Part shown: piece after piece, positions 19,380-28,375 of the stretch
Position numbering within the stretch: position 1 is the stretch's first letter
Layout of the letters: every line of letters starts with the position of its first letter
Assembly (NCBI RefSeq): GCF_002930615.1
Contig: NZ_PSNX01000009.1
Coordinates: 62,001-126,000, forward strand
DNA length: 64,000 nucleotides
Origin: Caldimonas caldifontis
GTDB lineage: Bacteria > Pseudomonadota > Gammaproteobacteria > Burkholderiales > Burkholderiaceae_C
Direction of reading: 5' to 3'
Notes under the pieces: model-generated
Told to the model about the DNA's origin: nothing
Databases searched by the model: none
The model's input: only the letters and a program-made list of their open reading frames with translations
Made by a program: the position numbers and the translations under genes

Positions 19380-19664
19380 TCACTCCAGCACGTCGCCGCG
19401 GCTGAGATAGCGCGCCAGGGCCACCGTCGAGGCAAAGCCCAGCAACGCGATGATCAGCGCCGCCTCGAAGAAAAGCTCGGTGCCGAAGCGCATGCCGAAC
19501 AGGATGACCAGGGCCACCACATTGATGTACATCGTGTCCAGGGCCAGCACACGGTCGGTCACCTCGGGGCCACGCAGCAAGCGCCAGGCACACAGCAGCA
19601 GGGCCAGGCCCACCGCCACGAAGGCGAAATCGAGCGCCCAGTCGATCAGGGGCCATCCGTTCAT
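19380..19664 (-). CDS. mrpF: Mrp antiporter subunit F, system 2
   Basis: Membrane subunit of 94 residues with three hydrophobic segments. The MrpF signature reads LLRGPEVTDRVLALDTMYIN. Overlaps mrpE by four bases. Confidence 0.92.
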   Translation of the reverse strand: MNGWPLIDWALDFAFVAVGLALLLCAWRLLRGPEVTDRVLALDTMYINVVALVILFGMRFGTELFFEAALIIALLGFASTVALARYLSRGDVLE

Positions 19665-20209
19665 CCGAGGATCTCCATCAACGGTTGTTCATAGCGCTGC
19701 TGGATCTGCTCGACCAGCGCCTGCGGATCGCTGCAGTCCAGGGCATGCACCAGGATCTCGTGTCGTTCGTCATCGACGATGCACGACACCGTGCCCGGCG
19801 TGGTGGTGATGATGGTGGCCAGCAGCGTGATCGCCCCCGGCTGCTGCAGCCGCAGCGGAACGCGGACCCAGGCCGGCTGGGGGTTGGATCCCGGCGAGAG
19901 CACGATGCGCGCCACCGTGAGGTTGGACACGACAATGTCCCACAGCACGATGATGACGAAACGCAAAGCCAGCCCCAGGCGCCGGGGCGCCATCGCCGGG
20001 CCAAGAAACCCATGGATGAGGCGTGGCACGAGCAGCCCCAGCACGATGGCCGCGAGGATCTGAGCGGGCGCGAGGCTTTCCTGCAGCAGCAGCCACACGG
20101 CGGCAAGCAACAGGGACAGGGCCGGATGGGCCCACCAGCGACGTGGGCCCAGCTGCTCGCGTCGCGTCCCGGTCCCTGCGGACGATGGGGAGTGCGGGGG
20201 TTGGATCAT
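19661..20209 (-). CDS. mrpE: Mrp antiporter subunit E, system 2
   Basis: Full-length MrpE of 182 residues. After a polar N-terminal ~25 residues come two or three hydrophobic segments (HPALSLLLAAVWLLLQESLA; ILAAIVLGLLVPRLI). Then come WDIVVSNLTVARIVL, the conserved ATIITTTPGTVSCIVDDE, and a cytoplasmic tail ending QRYEQPLMEILG. The start overlaps the mrpD stop (ATGA); the frame is open further upstream only as a shadow of mrpD. Confidence 0.9.
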   Translation of the reverse strand: MIQPPHSPSSAGTGTRREQLGPRRWWAHPALSLLLAAVWLLLQESLAPAQILAAIVLGLLVPRLIHGFLGPAMAPRRLGLALRFVIIVLWDIVVSNLTVARIVLSPGSNPQPAWVRVPLRLQQPGAITLLATIITTTPGTVSCIVDDERHEILVHALDCSDPQALVEQIQQRYEQPLMEILG

Positions 20210-21813
20210 CGTGGAGCCTCCTTGCGCACGCGGTAGGGACGGGTGGTGTCGGCCTGCTCTCCGCCCACGTCGCGCAGCGCCGCGCGCGCATAAGCAGAGC
20301 GATCGCTCAGTTGCATTGCCGTGGCCTCGGTGTAACGCTGGATGGGTGCCGCCAGCACGCTCAGTGCCACGCTGGCTGCCAGCAGCAAGAACGTGGCCGC
20401 GACCAGCTTGGGGCTCGCCCCGGAGGTGCCGCAAGCGGGCAGGTCGTCACGCACATGCCAGAAGAGGATGCTGCCGGCACGGGCCAGGCCCACAAGGGTC
20501 AGGAAGCCCACCACGAGCACCACCGACCACACGGCGGTGTGCCAGGCGTGGCTGCTGGCGGCCTCCAGGATCATCAGCTTGCCGATGAAGCCCGGCAGCG
20601 GCGGCAAGCCTGCCGTGGACGCCGCCGCCAGCAGCAGCATCAGCCCGAGCAGTGCCGGTTGGGCCACTGGTGAAGCCGGCACCAGCTGGGTCGATGCGTC
20701 TCCCCGCTGTGCGCCCACCAGTTCGGCCAGCAGGAACAGGCCGGCGATCACCAGGGTGCTGTTGAGCATGTAGTAGAGCGCCGCAGACCAGGCCTCGGCC
20801 GAGAACAGCCCGATACCGGCCAGCACGGTGCCCACGGAGGCCACCGTCAGCCAGGCCACCAGCCGCGGCAAGGTGCGCGACGCGAGGGCACCACACACCC
20901 CCACGGCGCTGGTCAGCAGGGCCAGCGGAAGCAGCACGGGCTCCACCGTCAGGGCGGCATCCCCGGCCCCGGCGCCGAAGACCACGCCGTGCACCCGCAC
21001 GATGGCGTAAACCCCTACCTTGGTCATGATGGCAAAAAGAGCCGCCACCGGCGGACTGGCCGCCGAGTAGGTGGCCGGCAGCCACATGGCCAGGGGCATC
21101 AGTGCCGCCTTGAAGCCGAACACCACCAGCAGCACCAGGGCAGCCGCCTGCAGCACCACGGATTCCGGTGTCGTGACCTTGGGCACCCGCAAGGCAAGGT
21201 CGGCAAGGTTGAGCGTGCCGGTCTTGGCGTAGATGAGCGCCACGCCGATCAGGAAGAGCGACGAGGCCGCGAGGTTCAGCACCACATAGTGCACGCCCAC
21301 GCGGAAGCGCTCCTTCCCCTGCCCGTGCACCATCAGGACATAGGACGCAATGAGCAGCACCTCGAAGAAGACGAACAGGTTGAACAGATCGCCGGTCACG
21401 AACGCACCGTTCAACCCCATGAGCTGGAACTGGAAGATGGCGTGGAAGTAGCGGCCATGCGCATCCCAGCCCCCCGTGGCGTACCACAGCACCGGCAGGG
21501 CCACGCAGGAGGTGAGCAGCAGCATCATCGCCCCGAGGCGATCGATGAGCACCATGATGCCGAAGGGGGCCGGCCAGTCGCCCACCTCGTAGGCCTTGAG
21601 ATCCCCCTGACCCGCCTCGATGGCCAGACGTGCGGCAATGACCAGACCCAGGATGACCGACGTCAGCGCGATGCGACGCGCCCACAGCAGCTTGCGGTGG
21701 CCATGGCTGCCATGGGCATCGCCCCCATGGTCGCCGATGAGCAGCAGCACGACCGCCGTGAGGGCCGGTAGCAGCACGGGCAGGATGGGCAGGTGTTCGC
21801 TGAACCAGTTCAT
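20206..21813 (-). CDS. mrpD: Mrp antiporter subunit D, system 2
   Basis: NuoN-like membrane subunit of 535 residues, about 14 membrane segments. The core glutamate is in LFNLFVFFEVLLIASYVLM and the lysine in VVFGFKAALMPLAMWLPA, followed by IMTKVGVYAIVR. It is about 50 residues longer than the system 1 copy, largely in the C-terminal tail. Four-base overlaps with mrpC and mrpE. Confidence 0.93.
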   Translation of the reverse strand: MNWFSEHLPILPVLLPALTAVVLLLIGDHGGDAHGSHGHRKLLWARRIALTSVILGLVIAARLAIEAGQGDLKAYEVGDWPAPFGIMVLIDRLGAMMLLLTSCVALPVLWYATGGWDAHGRYFHAIFQFQLMGLNGAFVTGDLFNLFVFFEVLLIASYVLMVHGQGKERFRVGVHYVVLNLAASSLFLIGVALIYAKTGTLNLADLALRVPKVTTPESVVLQAAALVLLVVFGFKAALMPLAMWLPATYSAASPPVAALFAIMTKVGVYAIVRVHGVVFGAGAGDAALTVEPVLLPLALLTSAVGVCGALASRTLPRLVAWLTVASVGTVLAGIGLFSAEAWSAALYYMLNSTLVIAGLFLLAELVGAQRGDASTQLVPASPVAQPALLGLMLLLAAASTAGLPPLPGFIGKLMILEAASSHAWHTAVWSVVLVVGFLTLVGLARAGSILFWHVRDDLPACGTSGASPKLVAATFLLLAASVALSVLAAPIQRYTEATAMQLSDRSAYARAALRDVGGEQADTTRPYRVRKEAPR

Positions 21814-22154
21814 GCCTGCTCCGCCTTGTCCGGATGCCCATCGACGTGGTCGCTGCCATTCTCATGGCGGCTGCGCAGCGCCATCTCGATCACGAAGCCG
21901 GTGGTGGCGAATCCGATCACGATGGCGGTGAGCACCAGGGCCTGGGGCAACGGGTCGGCCACGGCGCTGCCTTCGGTGAGGATGGGGGGTGCGGCACTCC
22001 ACAGTCGCCCCATCGCGAAGATGAAGACGTTGACCGCATAGCCCAGCAGGGTCAGGCCAATCACCACTGGGAAGGTGCGCCCGCGCAGCAGCAGATAGAT
22101 GCCACACGCGGTCACCCAGCCGATGCCCGTGGCCACGAGGAACTCCATCGTCAT
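21810..22154 (-). CDS. mrpC: Mrp antiporter subunit C, system 2
   Basis: NuoK-like subunit of 114 residues with three membrane segments and DPLPQALVLTAIVIGFA, nearly the same core as the system 1 copy. The start ATG at 22154 overlaps the stop of the fused AB gene; a second ATG two codons later is also possible. Confidence 0.92.
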   Translation of the reverse strand: MTMEFLVATGIGWVTACGIYLLLRGRTFPVVIGLTLLGYAVNVFIFAMGRLWSAAPPILTEGSAVADPLPQALVLTAIVIGFATTGFVIEMALRSRHENGSDHVDGHPDKAEQA

Positions 22155-24988
22155 GCCGTCACTCCCTTGTCCTTGGCCACTTCCTTGCTGGCCGCTCCCA
22201 GCACCGACAGCATCAGCATCGTTGCTCCCACCACCGTGATGTAGACCCCCAGGTCGAAGAGTGCCGCGGTGGCCAGCGGCAGCTCACCCAGCACCGGCAC
22301 GACAGGATGGCCGTGCGCACTGGTCAGGAAGGGTTTGCCGAAGAAGAAGGCCCCCACGCCAGTGAGCCAGGCGATGCCCAGGCCGATGCCGATCCAGCGC
22401 ACGAAGCGCCGCCCGGCCGCGCCGCGCAGCACGGCCTCGGCACGCGCCTGACCCATGGCCATGTACTGCAGCACCAGGGCCACCGCCGTGATCAGGCCGG
22501 CGATGAAGCCACCGCCGGGCAGGTTGTGCCCTCGCCAGAAGATGAAGGCACTGACCACCAGGGCCAGCGGCAGCACGAGGCGGGCCACGACACGCAGCAT
22601 GAGCGGCTCCTGGCTGTAGCTCCAGGCGCGGCCCTGCGGATCCACCGTCGGGCGGCGCACGCGCATGCCATCGAGCAGGGCCAGCACGCCCAGGGCTGCG
22701 ATGCCAAGGACGGTGATCTCGCCGAAGGTGTCGTAGCCGCGGAAGTCGACCAGGATGACGTTCACCGCGTTCGTGCCCCCGCCTTCGGGCAGCGACTTTT
22801 CCAGGAAGTACCAGGAGATCGAATCGTGATCCCGCGTGAGCATCAGCCAGCTCACCCAGGCCACGCCACCGCCACCGGCCAGGGCGAGCAGGCCGTCGCG
22901 CAGCTTGCGGCCGGTGCTCGACTCCGCCGGGGTGGTCTGCGGCAGCAGCGCCAGGCCCATCAGCAGCAGCACGGTGGACACCACGTCCACCGACAGCTGG
23001 GTCATGGCGAGATCCGGCGCCGACAGGGCGATGAAGGCCAGCGAGGTGACCAGCCCCACCGCACCCGCCAGGACCACCGCGATATAGCGCTGGCGGTGGG
23101 CCCGCAGCAGCGCAGCGCCCACCACCAGCAGAACGCCCCAGATGGCGATCGCCACGGGCGGCGCCGGCAACAGTTCGCGCCCCTGGGCACCGAGGTTGTC
23201 GGCTGCCGGGAGCCAGAAGGGCCAGGCGGCCAGACCAATGGCCAGCGCGATCATCCAGGCGAGGTAGCGCTGCAACGACCCGTTCTCCAGCGCACCACTG
23301 ATGCGACCGGCGAGCCCGAACAGGCCGTCAATGAACGCCGTGAAGACGGCCTTGCCACTGAAAGCGCCGGGCAGGTAACGGTGCAGGCGACCCCCGGACT
23401 GCATGGCGAAGTAGTAGAGGGCCCCGCCGCCCACTGCAATCGCGCTCATCAGCAGCGGCAGGTTGAAACCATGCCACAGGGCCGGGTGGAATTCCGGCGG
23501 CGGCGCACCCAGCACCGCGGTGGCGGCCACCACCACCAGCGGCCCCGTGAGCAGTGCCGGCATCAGACCCACGGCAATGCAGATCACCACGAGGAGTGCC
23601 ACAGGCGCCTTCATACCCCACGGGGGTTCATGCGGGTGCCCCGGCAGGTCCTTGGCCGGGCCGTTGAAGAAGACGTCATGCACCAGTCGCAGCGAATACG
23701 CCATCGAGAAGAGGCCGCCCAGGGTCGCCAGCACCGGCACCAGCCAGTTCAGCGACCCCCAGAACTGCGCGTGCACCGCCTGCTCGAGCATCATCTCCTT
23801 GGACAGGAAGCCGTTGAAGGGCGGCAGCCCGGCCATCGAGGCCGAGGCCAGCAGCGCAAAGCTGCCGATCCAGGGCATGGCCTTCATCAGGCCGCCCAGG
23901 CGGCGCATGTCGCGCGTGCCGGTTTCGTGGTCGACGATGCCTGCCGTCATGAACAGCGCGGCCTTGAAGCTGGCGTGATTGAGGATGTGGAAGATGGCCA
24001 CCACGGCCGACATCGGCGAGGACAGGCCGATCAGGAAGGCGATGAAGCCGAGGTGACTGATCGTCGAGTAGGCCAGGAGTCCCTTCAGGTCGTGCTTGAA
24101 CAGCGCCACGAAGGCGGCGAAGACCATGGTGACCAGACCCACGGTGGCCACGATGCTCTCGAAGAGCACGTTGCCACCGATCACCGGGTACAGGCGCGCC
24201 AGCAGGAAGAGGCCCGCCTTCACCATGGTGGCCGAATGCAGGTAGGCCGACACCGGCGTGGGCGCCGCCATGGCCTCGGGCAGCCAGAAGTGGAAGGGAA
24301 ACTGGGCGCTCTTGGTGAAGCAGCCCAGGAGGATGAGGATCAGCGCCACCGGGAACATCGGATGGGCCTGGATCTCGGCGCCACGACCCAGCATCTGCGA
24401 AAGCTCGTAGGTGCCAGCGATCTGCCCCAGCACCACAAAGCCCGCCAGCAGGGTCAGGCCCCCGCCGCCGGTGACGGCCAGGGCCATGCGAGCGCCGGCG
24501 CGCGACTCCTCCTTGTTTCCCCAGTAGCCGATCAGCAGGAACGATGAGATGCTGGTCAGCTCCCAGAACACCACCAGCAGCAGCAGGTTGTCTGACAGCA
24601 CGATGCCCAGCATCGCGGCCATGAACAGCATCAAGGTGCTGAAGAACTTGCCGGCCGGATCGTCGTGATGCAGGTAGAACGCGGCATACAGCACGATGAG
24701 GATGCCGATGCCGCTGATCAGCGCGGCGAACATCCAGGCCAGGCCATCGAGGCGGAAGCCGAGGTTCAGGCCGATGGCCGGCACCCAGGGTGCGTGGTGC
24801 AGCACGGTCTGACCATCGAAGACAGCGCCGGCCTGGCTGGCGAGCAGAGCCAATGCCGCCGCGGCCACCAGGCCTGCCGCCCAGGCGGTGGCACGGCGGC
24901 GGGCCGGGGTCTCCACCCGGCCGAGCCAGAAGCACAGGACGGTGCCCAGCACCAGGGGCAGCAAGACGACCGTGGCAAGGAGGTTCAT
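22151..24988 (-). CDS. mrpAB: Fused Mrp antiporter subunit A/B, system 2 (PhaAB-type)
   Basis: Large membrane subunit of 945 residues. Residues ~1-780 match MrpA, with the core glutamate in VVFWELTSISSFLLIG (E143) and lysine in GCFTKSAQFPFHFWLP (K226). The following DUF4040/MbhE-like region includes LSAPDLAMTQLSVDVVSTVL. Residues ~800-945 match MrpB, including FIFWRGHNLPGGGFIAGL. Such an A-B fusion marks the six-gene (group 2, Pha-type) Mrp systems, in contrast to the separate genes in system 1. The start at 24988 (MNLLATVVLLPLV) follows GGCAAGGAGGTTC-type sequence. First gene of its operon. Confidence 0.93.
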   Translation of the reverse strand: MNLLATVVLLPLVLGTVLCFWLGRVETPARRRATAWAAGLVAAAALALLASQAGAVFDGQTVLHHAPWVPAIGLNLGFRLDGLAWMFAALISGIGILIVLYAAFYLHHDDPAGKFFSTLMLFMAAMLGIVLSDNLLLLVVFWELTSISSFLLIGYWGNKEESRAGARMALAVTGGGGLTLLAGFVVLGQIAGTYELSQMLGRGAEIQAHPMFPVALILILLGCFTKSAQFPFHFWLPEAMAAPTPVSAYLHSATMVKAGLFLLARLYPVIGGNVLFESIVATVGLVTMVFAAFVALFKHDLKGLLAYSTISHLGFIAFLIGLSSPMSAVVAIFHILNHASFKAALFMTAGIVDHETGTRDMRRLGGLMKAMPWIGSFALLASASMAGLPPFNGFLSKEMMLEQAVHAQFWGSLNWLVPVLATLGGLFSMAYSLRLVHDVFFNGPAKDLPGHPHEPPWGMKAPVALLVVICIAVGLMPALLTGPLVVVAATAVLGAPPPEFHPALWHGFNLPLLMSAIAVGGGALYYFAMQSGGRLHRYLPGAFSGKAVFTAFIDGLFGLAGRISGALENGSLQRYLAWMIALAIGLAAWPFWLPAADNLGAQGRELLPAPPVAIAIWGVLLVVGAALLRAHRQRYIAVVLAGAVGLVTSLAFIALSAPDLAMTQLSVDVVSTVLLLMGLALLPQTTPAESSTGRKLRDGLLALAGGGGVAWVSWLMLTRDHDSISWYFLEKSLPEGGGTNAVNVILVDFRGYDTFGEITVLGIAALGVLALLDGMRVRRPTVDPQGRAWSYSQEPLMLRVVARLVLPLALVVSAFIFWRGHNLPGGGFIAGLITAVALVLQYMAMGQARAEAVLRGAAGRRFVRWIGIGLGIAWLTGVGAFFFGKPFLTSAHGHPVVPVLGELPLATAALFDLGVYITVVGATMLMLSVLGAASKEVAKDKGVTA

Positions 24989-25228
24989 CGTGTGAGACAG
25001 GTAGGTGGCAGGACTGGCCCCCCGTAGGGGTCGAGCACACAAAAAACGGCTGATTGTAGAAACATGTGGGCACAACCTTCCCTTGTGGCAACCACGCAGG
25101 CGATCCTGGGGACGCTGTCATGTCCATGCAAGGTGGATCGGTTCTCCTCGGGGCCGACCACGCCGGGATCGCTAAAATCAACGGGTTTGCGGCTCCGGCC
25201 CTCCTCGCTCCACAACCTCGAAGCCCCC

Positions 25229-26755
25229 ATGACCACCACGATCCAGCACGACGACCTCGTCGAAAGCGTGGCTGCCGCCCTGCAGTACATCAGCTACTAC
25301 CACCCGGCCGACTACATCGCCCACCTGGCGCGGGCCTACGAGCGCGAGGAGTCGCCGGCCGCCAAGGACGCGATCGCGCAGATCCTCACCAACTCGAAGA
25401 TGAGTGCCGAGGGCCGCCGCCCGATCTGCCAGGACACCGGCATCGTGAACGTCTTCCTGAAGATCGGCATGGACGTGCGCTTCGCCAACTTCCCCGGCTC
25501 GATCGCCGATGCCATCAACGAGGGCGTGCGCCGCGGCTATCTGAACCCGGACAACAAGCTGCGCGCCTCGGTGCTGGCCGACCCGCACTTCGAGCGCAAG
25601 AACACCAAGGACAACACGCCGGCCGTCATCCACATGGAGCTGGTGCCCGGCAACACCGTGGACGTGACGGTGGCCGCCAAGGGGGGCGGCTCCGAGAACA
25701 AGACCAAGTTCGTGATGATGAACCCCAGCGACTCGCTGGTGGACTGGGTGCTCAAGACCGTGCCCCAGATGGGTGCCGGGTGGTGCCCGCCGGGCGTGCT
25801 GGGCATCGGCATCGGCGGCACGGCCGAGAAGGCGATGCTGCTGGCCAAGGAATCGCTGATGGAAGACATCGACATGTACGAGCTCCAGCAGCGTGGCCCG
25901 CAGAACAAGCTGGAAGAACTGCGCCTGGAGCTGTACGAGAAGGTCAACGCCCTGGGCATCGGCGCACAGGGCCTCGGGGGCCTGACCACGGTGCTCGACA
26001 TCAAGATCAAGACCTACCCCACGCATGCGGCCTCCAAGCCCGTGGCGATGATCCCCAACTGCGCCGCCACGCGCCATGCGCACTTCGTGCTCGACGGCTC
26101 GGGCCCGGCCTATCTGGAGCCGCCCAGTCTCGACCTGTGGCCCGATGTGCACTGGGCGCCCGACTACAACAAGAGCAAGAAGGTGGACCTCAACACCCTC
26201 ACACGCGAGCAGGTGGCCAGCTGGAAGCCGGGCGAGACGCTGCTGCTGTCAGGCAAGATGCTCACCGGCCGTGACGCGGCGCACAAGCGCATCGCCGACA
26301 TGCTGGCCAAGGGCGAGAAGCTGCCGGTGGACTTCACCAACCGCGTGATCTACTACGTCGGCCCGGTCGATCCGGTGCGTGACGAGGTGGTGGGCCCGGC
26401 CGGCCCCACCACCGCCACCCGCATGGACAAGTTCACCGACATGATGCTGGCCCAGACGGGACTGATCGCGATGATCGGCAAGGCCGAACGCGGCCCGGTG
26501 GCCATCGAGGCCATCCAGAAGCACAAGAGCGCCTACCTGATGGCCGTGGGTGGTGCCGCCTACCTCGTGAGCAAGGCCATCAAGGGTGCCAAGGTCGTCG
26601 GCTTCGAGGACCTGGGCATGGAAGCCATCTACGAGTTCGACGTGGTGGACATGCCGGTGACGGTGGCGGTGGATGCGGGCGGCACGAGCGCCCACATCAC
26701 GGGCCCGCGCGAGTGGCAGGCGAAGATCGGCAAGATCCCGGTCGCGGTGGCCTGA
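25229..26755 (+). CDS. Fumarate hydratase, class I (Fe-S)
   Basis: Oxygen-sensitive TCA-cycle enzyme interconverting fumarate and malate, 508 residues in a single chain. Probable 4Fe-4S ligands are C67 (RPICQDTGIVN), C186 (GAGWCPPGVLG) and C278 (IPNCAATRHAHF). Substrate-binding stretches KGGGSENKTKF and VGGAAYLVSKAIK are present. The start MTTTIQHDDLVES at 25229 is natural for the family; the frame is open 165 bases further upstream without a better start. The gene stands alone, divergent from the second mrp operon. A perfect hairpin follows it at 26784-26810. Confidence 0.95.
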   Translation: MTTTIQHDDLVESVAAALQYISYYHPADYIAHLARAYEREESPAAKDAIAQILTNSKMSAEGRRPICQDTGIVNVFLKIGMDVRFANFPGSIADAINEGVRRGYLNPDNKLRASVLADPHFERKNTKDNTPAVIHMELVPGNTVDVTVAAKGGGSENKTKFVMMNPSDSLVDWVLKTVPQMGAGWCPPGVLGIGIGGTAEKAMLLAKESLMEDIDMYELQQRGPQNKLEELRLELYEKVNALGIGAQGLGGLTTVLDIKIKTYPTHAASKPVAMIPNCAATRHAHFVLDGSGPAYLEPPSLDLWPDVHWAPDYNKSKKVDLNTLTREQVASWKPGETLLLSGKMLTGRDAAHKRIADMLAKGEKLPVDFTNRVIYYVGPVDPVRDEVVGPAGPTTATRMDKFTDMMLAQTGLIAMIGKAERGPVAIEAIQKHKSAYLMAVGGAAYLVSKAIKGAKVVGFEDLGMEAIYEFDVVDMPVTVAVDAGGTSAHITGPREWQAKIGKIPVAVA

Positions 26756-26783
26756 GGCCACCGCCGCGTGCGTGCGCATCGAT

Positions 26784-26810
26784 GTGGTGATCCCCAACGG
26801 GGATCACCAC
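26784..26810. repeat. Perfect 12-bp inverted repeat between fumarase and the CPA1 antiporter gene
   Basis: Arms GTGGTGATCCCC (26784-26795) and GGGGATCACCAC (26799-26810) separated by AAC. There is no T-run after either side, so it is not a standard intrinsic terminator. It sits 28 bases after the fumarase stop and 39 bases before the antiporter start. It could be a processed 3' end, a Rho-assisted end or a protein site. Confidence 0.75.
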
Positions 26811-26849
26811 AGTGGCTGTTACGCTTGAGGGGTCACGGCCTGTCTGCGC

Positions 26850-28331
26850 ATGGATTTCAATTTCATCAATGTCCCCCTGCTCATCGCCTCCGCGCTGCTG
26901 CTGAGCAGCGTGCTGGCCGGCATGCTGTCGGCCCGGGTGGGCTTCTCCTTCCTGCTGATCTTCCTGATCGCCGGCGGTCTGGCCGGTGAGGATGGCCCCG
27001 GCGGGCTGCGGTTCTCGGATTTCACGCTGAGCTTCTGGGTGGGCAACGTGGCGCTCGCCGTGATCCTGCTCGATGGCGGCTTGCGCACCTCGCTGTCCAC
27101 GTTCCGCACAGGACTGAAACCCTCGCTGCTGCTGGCCACCGTAGGCGTGCTGATCACGGCGTTGCTCACCGGCCTGGGCGCCATGCTGTTGCTGGACCTG
27201 TCGTGGCAGCAGGGCATGTTGTTGGGCGCCATCGTGGGCTCCACCGATGCCGCTGCGGTGTTTGCGCTCCTGAAGACCTCGGGGGTGCAGCTCAATGAAC
27301 GCGTGGCAGCCACGTTGGAGATCGAATCGGGGATGAACGACCCCATGGCCGTCTTCCTGACGATGGCTTTCATCACCCTGATCACGGTGGCCCCCGGCAG
27401 CGGCTCTGGGCTGACGATGATGCTGTGGTCTTTCGCGCAGCAATTCGGCCTGGGCACGCTGATCGGGGTGGGCGCAGGCTTTGTGGTGAGCGAAATGGTG
27501 AACCGCCTGCCTCGTCAGCACGGCGGTGGCGGCATCATGGGCCTGCTGCTGGCGTCTTCGGGCCTGGCGGTCTTCTCTCTCACAGGGGTGGCAGGCGGTT
27601 CGGGGTTTCTGGCGATCTACCTGTTCGGCATGGTCGTGGGCAACCGCGGCGGACGTCGCGTGCGTTCGGCGTTTTCGGCCATGGACGGGTACGCCTGGCT
27701 GTCTCAGGCCGTGATGTTCCTGCTGCTGGGGCTGCTCGTGACCCCCTCTGGCCTGTTGGGCAGCGCCCTGCCGGCCCTGGGGGTGGCGGCGGTCCTGATG
27801 TTCGTGGCCCGCCCCTTTGCCGTGTGGCTGTGCCTGGCGCCCTTCCGCTTCGGCGCAAAGGAGGTGTGGTTCATCTCCTGGGTGGGCCTGCGAGGAGCCG
27901 TGCCCATCGTGCTGGCCATCTTCCCGCTGATGGCCGGTGTCCCCAATGCCACCTTGCTGTTCCAGGTGGCCTTCATGGTTGTGCTGGTGTCACTGATCTT
28001 CCAGGGCACCACCATCGGCTGGGCCGGGCGTCGTTTCGATGTTGCGCTGCCCGATCAGGATGACGAAGAAGGCACGCGCGCCGTGTTCGGTGACTTCGTG
28101 CTCGATGGCCACCAGCCGACGGGCCTGTTGTGCGAGTTCTACGGCCTGCCTGCAGTCCCGGACGCCGAGCTTCCGCTGGCGGACTGGGTCGCCCGCCGGC
28201 TGGGGCGCCCCGCCATCGTCGGAGACCATGTCAACCTGGGCGAAGCCGTCCTGAGCGTGCGCGAGATGGAGGGCGCCCGCATACGAAAGCTGGGGCTGTC
28301 CATCCCGCTGCACCCGGCTGAGAACGCCTAG
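26850..28331 (+). CDS. CPA1-family K+(Na+)/H+ antiporter, CvrA/NhaP2-like
   Basis: Inner-membrane antiporter of 493 residues. About 12 membrane segments fill residues ~5-395. Family motifs are VILLDGGLRTSLSTFR, GAIVGSTDAAAVFALLK, the ion-binding stretch LEIESGMNDPMAVFLTM and the late WVGLRGAVPIVLAIFPL. The last ~95 residues are a cytoplasmic domain, as in NhaP2/CvrA proteins. Such proteins exchange K+ or Na+ for protons; the preferred ion cannot be read from sequence. It converges with a CPA2 antiporter gene with only 44 bases between stops. Confidence 0.9.
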   Translation: MDFNFINVPLLIASALLLSSVLAGMLSARVGFSFLLIFLIAGGLAGEDGPGGLRFSDFTLSFWVGNVALAVILLDGGLRTSLSTFRTGLKPSLLLATVGVLITALLTGLGAMLLLDLSWQQGMLLGAIVGSTDAAAVFALLKTSGVQLNERVAATLEIESGMNDPMAVFLTMAFITLITVAPGSGSGLTMMLWSFAQQFGLGTLIGVGAGFVVSEMVNRLPRQHGGGGIMGLLLASSGLAVFSLTGVAGGSGFLAIYLFGMVVGNRGGRRVRSAFSAMDGYAWLSQAVMFLLLGLLVTPSGLLGSALPALGVAAVLMFVARPFAVWLCLAPFRFGAKEVWFISWVGLRGAVPIVLAIFPLMAGVPNATLLFQVAFMVVLVSLIFQGTTIGWAGRRFDVALPDQDDEEGTRAVFGDFVLDGHQPTGLLCEFYGLPAVPDAELPLADWVARRLGRPAIVGDHVNLGEAVLSVREMEGARIRKLGLSIPLHPAENA

Positions 28332-28375
28332 CCCATGCTCCCCTGACGTCCTCCCGCGGGTCGCCCGGGCGGGTG

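Noticed and set aside
22307-24547. 746-codon open frame antisense to the fused mrpAB gene
   Set aside because: Shadow of a long membrane-protein gene, with no recognisable domain.
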